Source: Owenia fusiformis (Eukaryota; Annelida; Polychaeta; Sabellida; Oweniidae). From it: DNA of 64,000 bases. Position 1 is the stretch's first letter. Each line of letters opens with the position of its first letter. The notes under the pieces are model-generated. The model was not told where the DNA came from. It worked only from the letters and a program-made list of their open reading frames with translations, and ran no database searches. The translations under genes and the position numbers were made by a program. The stretch is taken from assembly GCA_903813345.2 (NCBI GenBank), contig CAIIXF020000007.1, forward strand, positions 14,614,714-14,678,713. The letters are read 5' to 3'. Shown here piece after piece: positions 47,001-59,000 of the stretch.

Positions 47001-50000
47001 ATTAAGGGTACCATTTGATGTGATTATTGATGTAAGCTTGAGTAAGTGAAGAGAAAATTGATGAAAGTTACATCAACAAAGATTACTTGAAGATTTCATC
47101 AAATACAACCCATATCCGCACTTTAAAATCATGATACCATACAGTACCGTATATGGCATCTTATGGTACCATTTTCATGGTACCATACAGTATCGTGGCC
47201 AAAATGGTACTGTATGACACTTTTGGGGATTGACTGTGTATTTTTTAATTCATATCACTACTTACGCAGGTGTGATATTTCCTATATTAATATAACTCAT
47301 TCACCAATAGTGAAATAATTTTGAGATAAAGATGTACTGGTGTATTATAACACAATCAGATTTTGCTGGTTCATTTAGTTGAGTAAATCCTTCAAACTTA
47401 TAAAAATCATAGAAATATTACATGCAATAATACAACAATAACAACAACAAACAATAATATGGTTTTATCCTAATATGGTCATGTAGTACATTGATACAAT
47501 AAGCTTTCTCGTTTATAGTTCTATGAATGTTCATCACTCTTTTGAATTGTTTTTAATTAAAATATATGCATTGAACCATCCTATGATAAAAGTCCATGTG
47601 AGGTATGGCAAGTGATTTTAGTCAGCCATAGATTTCCCCAAGAGTACTTTCTGGCCATAAATACAGTGTTTTCTATTAAAACAATGTAATATGTTCTCTT
47701 TTACGTGAAGTACCCATGATGATAAAAATATCAACCGAGCAATTCGAAAAATAATGAATAGGGACCCCATGTCAACAATGTTGGACCTATTTATTCAAAG
47801 GGGGTTCTTCTTTTTCTGATTTTTATTGCATGAAAGGAATATTCAAACAGGGGTCTAAAACTTCTTCAAAAGTAGAATGGCATTAATATATAGATTTTAA
47901 TGACTATTGAGTCTAGTTTTGAAGATATCAATTTTCTATGGCCAAAATTGTGCTGAAAACAATGGATAACATGAGTTTACCCTATGGGAAAATAACATGG
48001 GATATTAGTGGATTTTAACCTTAGCACATTTCAATACCCATCCCCTTTTCAGAAATTGTTAATATAGTGTAGAAGAAACTTTTGATATGTTTAAATTAAA
48101 AAATTAGTACCGTGGGTACTGGGCTCACATGGTGACATAAAAAAACAGATATAATTTTTTGCTGATTTTTTGTTACAAAATTATTTCAAGCCATCTGTCT
48201 CTCAGTCAATTAAAATGGATGAAAAAAAACGGATATAATTTTTTGCCAACAATTTGTAACAAAATTATTTCATAAAAATACTCTTTACAGTGACATGGCT
48301 TTTTGCAATGCAAGACACCTGAAATTATTTGTAAAGCTATGAAATGGGCCAAAATTGAATTTCGCGAGACAAAAATGGCGACCATTTTGAAATCAGGCAA
48401 GCTTTTGAACCAGGAGTCATAGGGGAGTTTTTTGTATTGATGTTGAACAAAAATAACTTGAAACTGGAATCCTATCGACAGAGGTTTTAAGCAAATGGTC
48501 CAAAAGAGGATTTTGTGAGACAGATGGACAAATCAATGTTAACTAAAATGGCTGAAAAAAAAAACGGATATAATATTTTGCCGATTTTTTGTAACAAAAT
48601 TATTTCATACAACTACCTTTTACAGTGACATGGCTTTTTACAATGCAGGACAGCTGAAATTATTTGTAAAGCTAGGAAATGGGCAAAAAGTGAATTTGGC
48701 GAAACAAGAATGGCAACCATTTTGAAAATAGGCGAGCTTTTGAACCAAGAGTCATAGGAGAGTTTTTTGTATTGATGTTGAACAAAATTAACTTAAAATG
48801 GGAATCCTATCGACAGAGGGTTTAAGGTAAATGGTCCAAAAGTGGATTTTGCGAGACAGATGGACAAATCAATGTTAACTAAAATGGCTGAAAATAAATA
48901 GATATAATTTTTCACTGATTTTTCGTAACAAAATTATTTCATACATCTACTCTTTACATTGACATGGATTTTTACAATGTAGGACACTTGAAATTATTTG
49001 TAAAGCTAGGAAATGGGTCAAAAGTGAATTTCGCGAGACAAAAATGGCGGCCATTTTGAAAATAGGCGAGCTTTTGAACCAGGAGTCATAGGGGAGTTTT
49101 CTGAATTAATGTTGAACAGAAATAACTTAAAACAGGAATCCTATCGACAGAGGTTTTAAAACGTGCCACTGTTATTGACAGAAAGTGGATTTCGCGAGTC
49201 AGATAGACAAATCAATGTTAACTAAAATGGCTGAAAATAAAAAAATGGATACAATTTTTCTCTGATTTTTTGTAACAAAATTATTTCATATATCTAATCT
49301 TTACATTGACATGGATTTTTACAATGTAGGACACCTGAAATTATTTGTAAAGCTAGGAAATGGGCCAAAAGTGAATTTCATGAGACAAAAGTGACGGCCA
49401 TTTTGAAAATAGGCGAGCTTTTGAACCAGGAGTCATAGGGGGGTTTTCTGTATTGATGTTGAACAGAAATAACTTAAAACAGGAATCCTATCGACAGAGG
49501 TTAGCTAGGAAATGGGCTAAAAGTGAATTTCGCGAGACAAAAGTGACGGCCATTTTGAAAATAGGCGAGCTTTTGAACCAGGAGTCATAGGGGGATTTTC
49601 TGTATTGATGTTGAACAGAAATAACTTAAAACAGGAATCCTATCGACAGAGGTTTTAAAACGTGCCACTATTGTTGACGGACGGACAGACGGACGGACAG
49701 ACAGACGGACAAGTGAGTGATTGCAAAAGCTCACCATGTGAGCTAAAAAAACAAGTTCCTCTTTTTAGAAAATAAGCCTAACATTTTTTTTTAAATGTCA
49801 GGGTGGGGTCGTAATCCATAATTTTTCAGAGAGTTGGATTGATATTTTACTATTATGGGGACTTCACTTGAAAGAGAATATATTATTTTAATTAAAATCA
49901 CTGTAAATATGACCTGAAAGTACTCATGGTGAAAGATATGACCATCTAAAATCATTTGCAAGACTTCACAAAGATGGATGGATTTACAACTTATTATCCC

Positions 50001-53000
50001 CATTTACAGTTTCTTCTAATGTAGCTCATTAAGAAGGCTTCAGTAGTGGCCCAGACTGATGTGGATGAGATAAAAACACTCACAGAGAGAGAATATTAAC
50101 TGTACAGCAAACATGGAAAACTGTTGAACAAGAATCAGGGAGTGGCATAAGCATTAGTCTATTGGTCATCTATAGCTTCCTTATAACATAAGTTTTATCA
50201 CTTATTCAGAATTTCAGATAAAGGTTAACTTGTGAAATATTTGTAATGATCAATACATTTTACAAAAGACCAATTTATAATTTGGACCAATAGATTTCAA
50301 ATATTTATGCCACGCCCTTACAAGGACATATTGTGATAAATCACCAATGACTTTATCCTGGTCAGCTATGGAATTGTTTACATGTATGCACAAGAATCTT
50401 GTGATGAGGTAGATAAGCCCACTTGTACACACACTGATGCACACCTTGCAGTAGCACTTGCATGAAACTGGAATGTTTGGGGCACAAAAAATGATACTTT
50501 CATGATGTACGACGGTTGGATAAATTTTTTAAAAATATTTGCTTTATTTTTTAACGAATTTTACTCTTTTTAACTTTCTCATAGATGACCTTCATACGTA
50601 TTGGAAAGTAATTATGAGAACAGACAAGCGATTATAATTATTTGCTGAAAAAGAAAGACAAGACAAACATAGACAAATATTTTAGAAATGACAGCACAAT
50701 AAAGTGATATTCATTTAATTTGGCTTGGTCAAGTGAAAGCATGGATTGGATGTGACTTCCAAACAAAGCACTCAGTGATCTGTAGAGTTTCTAAAAATCA
50801 GTTATTGATACCTTCAAATTTAACAAACATGACAGAACTAATCAGTTATAGATATTCATACCAAGAAACCTCCCTGAAAAAATCAAACCCTCAACAAATT
50901 GTCTGGAAATGCACAGACAAGAAGAATGAAACGCTTTCACCCACGCACTTGTCATACTCCCAATAATATATCTTACATTTTTAAATCTAATAAAAATATT
51001 TCTTCTTTTTCAAATGTAAGAATTTTTATAAATTGATAAAATGCATCACCCCCAGTTGGGAAATGATATTATTATATCTGTACTCCTGGTATTTCATAAA
51101 TGACATTGCAAAAAGGACATTGAAGTTCAAATTGACCAAGCCTGAATGAGAAGGTATATTGAGAAATGTAAATAACAAGCAAAAACCAAAGACTCTCAAT
51201 GGGATTACTGACTTCTATAGATGGCAGTTTATTACTGGATTGATCCCCCAACTTCCTGTTGTATTGGACATTGGTATTGGATACCACATAAATATTACTT
51301 AGGGAAAACTTAAAATACTTCCTGCTGATAAAATAAAATTATGAATATGTCCACAAAGGAAAATTAAAAATCAAATTGTATTATTAAAAGAAGGCATGAT
51401 GTATTTAGATTTTCTAACATCTTATTGGCAAATATAGCCCAGCAAAATTCTGCCACCTATTGACAGTAATATCCCTTATAAAGCATTGATATGAAAATTA
51501 ACAAACCTGCCCGAGCCTTAGCACCACTTCTACGATTATATTTACGCTGATAAATCACAAGCACTGCAGATATCAGGATGCTAGAAAAACAAAAAAATTA
51601 CTTATAATTAATACAATATCATCCAACATCAAAGACATGTTTCATTTAAATAAAACCGAATAAAACCGAAAAATAATAATGAAGTGCTACACTCCTCGAG
51701 TCAAAGTGGATTGTCTCTAGACGTGTTGGGAAGGAACAATGACTTTGGACTGATAGGTGGGCTTGACGGTTAATACTCTTGTAACTCAGCAGGCAGTATG
51801 TGTGTCAGACAGTGTTTCGACCCATTATTGCCTGGACACCTAGCATGTGTGGGTCAATGAGGTTACAGGTTAAATCACTGACTGAAAGCATCTAGATCTT
51901 ATCTGAGAACCTCCACTTTGGCAAGACATCATTGAAATTTATGTCGCTACACTTAAGTTAATTGATATGTCTGATAAGGGGACATAGCCAAACTTTCTAG
52001 AAAGGTAGGGGCATTCTTGTTGATTTTTTTACCCTTGTTTCAGGAATTGTGTTAAAAAAACTTTTAATTGTTGACGTTATACACATAAATTTATTTGAAT
52101 TAATTTCAAAACTGTTTATACGTAAACAAAATGTGCACAGGATCTATGAAGTTGTAATATTCTCTATGTTGGAATAATACTGGTACATTCATCATTATCT
52201 CCCTATTAAAGTAACTTTCTATGATTTCACCTAAAAATTAAAACCCTTGGAAATACTAAATATGGTTTAAATGCCATATCTAAAATTTATTTCAGAAATA
52301 GTGTGGATCAAAATGAAAAAAAACAAAAATAAAGAATAAAAACATATTCCACCCATGGGATTTGAACTCAGATCTTTTGGAATAAAAGTCTGCTTGAGTC
52401 CTAAGCCCTAACCACTACACCACAGTGCCAAAGCTTTCTGAGAGAAGAAATTCTTTATCTATATAATCATGGATGAAAAAAGTCTTATTTAAATGGTTAA
52501 ATTTCTTAAAAATGATCAGAATTACTACTAATAACAACATTTTGCATGTCTAGGTAAGTATTATGATCTACATTTAGGATAAATGTTGTTTTATTCAGTT
52601 TTCATTTTGGGTATGACTTCCTGTCAAAACAGTGTTAAAAATGCAGGGCTCAACAAAAATTTTCAATTAGAAAATGATATATATCCTTTGATCAGCTGTT
52701 TTTGGCACATGGACTCATCCTACTAGAAAGGTAAGAGCATTTTCTTGAGACATATGGCTCGAAATCTCAAATTTCTCCTTCTAAGTCATAGAAAGACACT
52801 TTAATATATAATAAACTTTGCAATTGCTTAATAATAAAAAATGCCCATAAGCCAGCATGCATGGACCTTTATATGAAACCATATGAATTAAACTAACAGA
52901 CATTTACATATAATAGCCAGTAAGCCTACCTCAAGCCAAATACACTAGCAGTAATAAGTTGAACGACAGTGATTGGTTCCATACTTCTACAGCATGTTCC

Positions 53001-56000
53001 ATCATTATAGTTCATATGGTCGTTGCAGTACCTGTTCACCAGCATTTGAAAATCCTGTAATACAAAACACACAGTGATAGATATCACACTTTGAAGAGCA
53101 GACTTTTGAATGAAATGAAATAAAAAAGGGAAACACTTCATTGAAGTCTGAGGCTTCATTTTATGGGCAAATCACCCTTATGTATTCTTTGGGCTGTCGA
53201 TAGTTGATATTTATTACTATTTTGGAAAACATACATGATATTCAATATAACATGACTAGGACACATGGCACAAGAACAGAAATTTGCTAGGTTTTGGAAA
53301 TTTATAAGTTGATAAAGATAGGATGAGGCGGAGTACAGATTTTATATAGAAAAGACATTTACGAATTTGTACAATTACAGCTTACCAAATATGATGAGGT
53401 GTAGAGTACCAGATTTGCTGACCTTGAACTTTCATTGAATACTGAAGAAACCATCTTAAGCAAAGATTGAATGAGACATATTTGAATACCATTAATATAC
53501 ATTACTTACTATATTAAGTGCCACAGGTCCAAGATGAAGCCCATCAACTGAATCTCTGTTGTAGCCCTGGGCTACTAATCGAGAGGAACTCCAGAGTGTT
53601 GCTTTACTGTTGGTATCCCTGAGTGTATGTAGGGTGGCCCTGTTATACTCATCTATCTGTCTGTTGGTGAGCATTGACCTATTGCTACTTAGCTTACTTT
53701 CTATCACAGGATCTGCAATCATTATTCACAATTGGAAAATGTCATTGGAGTAAAAACCCAAGGAGGCTGCTAAAAATGGGTAAACAAATATAAATGTATG
53801 TGTACATGATGAAAGTGGAACACTTCAAAATTCAATAAAAAAATACATATTGGAGATTTTTAGAGAAAAATGGATCTCAAAGGGTATTTTAAGTTAGGGG
53901 ATGGGAATATATAAAATATATATTGGTGATTTTTATAGAAAAATGGATCTGAAAGTCTAATCCATGTCTTACCAGCTGGAATGCATTTAGCATAAATATT
54001 GTACTTTCACAAAAACTAGAAATGATTTCAGCATTGCTACCTCATATGTACATGAATGTAGGACCAAAAGAAAGCTATAATGAAGCTTTTGCATTTGATT
54101 TATTACATGATTAACATATAATAAGCATCATTTAAATATTAACTATTTTTTGAACATAGGCCTATAATAAACCTACCTTGTAACATCCAGTAAATGTTGG
54201 TTTTGTTGCCCAGTTTTGGAAATAACCTGTGCAGGAATGTCATGTTCACTGAAAATATTTGCAAAAGTTTGTGATATATAGGTTAACATCATACATGTAA
54301 TCTAAAATCACTATTTTTTTGAATCTCAATCAATTATTTTCTTTCAGAATCTCCGTGCCAATGCATTCGTATTAGTTGCTTATACAGTTAGTATTTCAAA
54401 TGTAGTGTGTTCAAACTTACTTTTGAAGTTTTCTAAAGCTGTCTTACTTCCATTATTTTGCTTGATACTCCACTGAAAGAGAGAAACATTCATAAATAGT
54501 ATACTATATCTAGTTTATGAGTTGGCATTTTATTTCTGACTATATCATTGCTTCTTTACTGTACCTAATACCATAGCATTGCATATATGTATCATGTAAC
54601 ATTTTATATTTTCATATTTTTACCTCTTGTATCCTTTATAATTTATTCATATTTTTAAAAACAGGTCCTAGTTCAACTCTTTCTTGGTAGTCACATTTTA
54701 AGTATCAGTTTGTCAGATATCTAATTCTAGTGCTTGAAATTTTGTATTTAATCTTGTTCACTTTCACCATACTTTGTCTAAACCAGTTTTACATCATTTT
54801 CATGCTATAATGATTCAGTGACCAGGCTACTTCATAAAAGTTAAGAATAGATCATATGAAATCAGTAACTATTAAAGAACATCTGGGGTGCGTTTTTTGA
54901 ACTGCTTGTGGCGAGTGCATTGCATAATATATAAGTATTCCCTATATCTCATGAAAAAGAACAATGAGTCCATGCATTGCAAATTACATGCTCACATGTT
55001 TTCAACAAAAGCAGTTCATCCAAGTGCACTTAAACTGCTAATTACGCTATGGCAACCTTGTGGGCTGCTCGTGTGTGTCAACCGCACCGGTTTGTTGGTA
55101 GTGCACCTCAGGAGTTCGATTGCAATAAACTGTGATGTCCTTTAAAAGAATTATATGAGTGTAGTGCACTCAGATAAGTTTTTTTTGTTGAAAACATGCA
55201 ACCATGTAATTGGCGCTAAAGGCTTTTTGTTCTTTTTCTTGATACCCTGGGGGAAATCTCATTACCTATTACACAATGCACTGGCAATTCAAACGCAGTA
55301 CTGTGAATTATTTTTATGGGAAGTATAAGAAATAAATCGAAGACAGTTCTAACCGTTGCACTGCCTGTGACGACAACATTTGGACGTTTCCTTGATTCTA
55401 CCCTTCCCCATTCCTGGTATATTTCATACATAGATTTGTTGACCATAGGCTGCCATAGGAAATCCTGCAATACACAATAATAAAAAATTCAATGTGTGAT
55501 CACAGGTTATAAACGCATGTAGGATAACATGGTAGTCAACCATTTTGCGGTGTATTAGTATCTGAAAAAGTAGAACTGTAGAACTGGCGTAAGTTAATAA
55601 AATCAAATAAAGTAATCATCCAGCACCCATGCCCTGTGAATATTTCTGATTTTAAACTTCTTCGGCATAAGTATACCAATGATCTCCAGGTCATAATAAG
55701 ACAATATCATCTTTAATAATACTGAACAAAATACTGAATATAGCAAATATTATGCAAACTCAGCCATTACAGAAAAACTACTTTTGATTCAGGCGTTTTT
55801 ATTGACGGGACATTATTTCAATGTTCTTCCAAAAACCTTAACATTGATCAATTTCATATTGGTCCGCTCTCTATACATAATATATAAACAAACATGATAT
55901 GCAAAAATTGACATTAACGAAACAACAGTTACACTTGCCTTCTCATCAAACTCAATTAACTACATTAGTGTATGTCTTGGCTTGAATCCAAACGTGTAAT

Positions 56001-59000
56001 TAAAATTACCTAAGAAAAGACCCCTAGGCTAATAGCCTAGTCACATAGCCCGGCCGATGTCCGGCATCGGTAGAGCTCGGTGGATATTTTTGGTGCCACT
56101 GAGCTCTCCTCATCGGAAGCAGAGCTCGGTGACGTGAACGGACTCCATCCGGACATCTTCAGGCGACCGACCGAACACCGGCCGGTGACTGTACGGAGTC
56201 TTGTCTCAAAATGGTAGTTTTTTCTGCCGATGTGGCAGCAACTACCGGCTGGAGGTCGGCCTGACATCGGAAGGAATACGGCCGGTACCCGAGCAGGTAA
56301 CAGGACACCGTGCGATCGCCGGCCGGGTTGTTAACGGGCTTTGAACAGTGACCGGCCGATGCTCTGTCCCACATCGGCCGGAGCTTGGTCGGAGCTCGGC
56401 CGCTGTCCGTTAAAAAACCTCATCCTCTGGTTGTCTCAGATGCACGGGACACCGGCCGATACTCGGCCGTGCACCGGCCGACGTGTTTTCCGATGTGGTT
56501 ACGATGGGGCTGCGATGACATGATGAGGGAGCTTGGTGAGAGCCCGGTGAAATTTAACTCCGAAGTTAAAATTTCACCGAGCTACCACCGATGCGGTTTT
56601 AAGCAACAAACGCCACGGATGTCCGGCCGGTGTTCGGCCGAGTTCGGTGAAAATTGCATCGCTGGCTCATCGTGACCTCATCGGCCAGGCTATGTGACTA
56701 GGCCATAAGGCAAAAACTCAGAATTCTAAATATATACATGTACAATTGCTTGGTTTGAAATGAAACACCCTGCCAGTTTTTAAGAGACCGCTATTTTGGA
56801 TATCTTTAACATACATGTAATATTTAACATATAATGAAAAATATAAGGGAAATCTATTCACTAATATAGTATTTGTGTAATTAGACGGAGAGGATGATGT
56901 AAGGCTTCACTATATCCCTACCAAACAATATACTTTCCAATAGTACATCTAAATTATTTAACAATTTATTCTTTCAAAGAAAATGCATACGATACAGCAA
57001 AACATCATAATCAATAAGAGGTGGTAGGACCTATACAAGTTGGACTGATCAACTATTCAGTATAGTGTTTTTAAAGCTAAGCTTCCAGATTGACCTCAAT
57101 TATTTTTTCACTTAAAAGATGTTTAGGTTATAAATAGACCAACGATAGATCCACTCACTGTGTGTAACTGTGTTAGTATAGAACAACGCAGTTCTAAACG
57201 CTAAGTTTCTGGGAAGTCATACAAAATTAAGGTAAGACTGCTGTTTAGATCTGGATTACTTTATTTTATTGGAGTTAATAACATTGGAGGAAGGTACATG
57301 TACATGTATACAATTTACCAACAGACCATTAACCAAGACCTTGAGGCTTGTTTCTGAGTATGAAGCATCTAAAATAGCTCTACTCTCAGCTCCAGTAGCT
57401 AAGCCATATAGCTGTACATATTAGCAAAGGTTAGCATTGCTGTTAACACAGCCTTTGATAATTAATACTGATGATAGATGATGGCTGCTTTATCTGATTT
57501 ACAGAGCTTTACAGTGCATGTATCTAGTATGGAGGACAGTTAGAAAGGACAAAGGATAAATATATACCAGTATACAAGGGGTGAGCAGGAAGTTGTGGAC
57601 CGTTGGCTCTATTTTTGCCATTTAATAGTGCTGAAGATGTACTACATGGGTATTTTATGAATATACTAGGTACTAAAAACGCACATGCTTAAACTTTGAT
57701 GTTTCTACACGTAAGAAATATGGGGAAATGTGTGAGTGAAAAGGACACATGGAATCATTACGTTGGAATTTTTATGCAATCTTCATTGGAGCCATACGTT
57801 ATTTTCAGGAACACATAACTCATTACATATACAATCATCATCTTTCAGTTTTGAACAAAGAGGGCATTAATGTACCTAGGATGTTTCTGTAAAAATGTTT
57901 GGACAAGGCATTAACATGCAAAATAACACCACCTGAAAATACTTCGCAATTATGAAATGTGAACTTGAATGTAATCAATAATGCCTTGGTCACATTTGCT
58001 CCGATTTTCACTACGGTGCCCGGCCGATTGAGTATTTTGTTCAAAATTGAATACAATTATGAACAAAACACTCAATCGGCCGGGCGCCGGCCGATGGATC
58101 GGAGCATATGTGACCCAGGCATAAACAATGCACAAACAATGAGGAGACTGCTCCGGTACTACAATGGAAGCCAATAAGAATCTAACCCTGGACCTAGGAC
58201 TTCCCTCTACAGTCTCTCCAGCACCAACCACAAATTCTACCCCAATTGACCCTGCTAAGGAGCATGAAGAACTTGTGTTAAACATTGTAATTCCAATATT
58301 TGTAATCATAGCATTCATTGCTACACTTTTCATGGTCTTCCACTGGCCCAGTAAACAAGCTGATCCAGAGAGTTCTGGTAACTTGGAACTTAAACCTGTA
58401 AGTGATGATAAACTTAACTTTACTCCCCAAAATAGAGGCCTCCGAATATGGCACTATTTGGAAGAAATTTTAGGTTGTTTGAGCAAAGTTCAATTAAATT
58501 GTGATTTGACCCCTCTACCCAAACATTATCTTTAACTTCCAAGGTGGTTAGATGCCCAGAATTTCATTTGTATATATATATTGCCTGGAATATGTTATTT
58601 CAAGAGTAGAATGCAACAGAGTTATACAGAACTCACTAGAAAGAATCACTAAAATGAATTTTAGTCCATAGATTTCCAACTTGCAAAAGTTTAATTAATC
58701 AATAAATTACTTAAAAATATGTACAAGTTTATGAATTTTGAATGACCTTATCAATGTTGTGTTACAGATGCAGGGCAAAGCAAAGGAGGGAAGAAAAAAG
58801 AGGAAAAGATATGGCAGCATCAATGAAGCTTGTGATGAAGAATTAGAAATTGTTCAAGAAGTGAAATAAATACAATATAACATTTCTCATCATGATATCT
58901 ACATACAGAGGTAACTAAATAAAAAATAAAAAAGTATACCAGATGCATAAATATATCAGTGTAGGTTACAGAAGTTTATAACTAAGAGGATATCAAGTTT

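Noticed and set aside
52348-52429. Functional tRNA gene
   Set aside because: A and B boxes are present, but the acceptor stem does not pair and no good anticodon arm forms. A SINE head fits better.
56037-56675. Several overlapping 60-96-codon frames in the GC-rich segment
   Set aside because: High GC makes stops rare. The segment is a foldback element and the frames lie on both strands with no splice context.
58164-58535. Unspliced 123-residue version of the nested membrane protein
   Set aside because: A consensus GTAAGT donor at 58398 and an in-phase exon at 58768-58869 with a strong acceptor give a better product. The read-through tail looks like intron.
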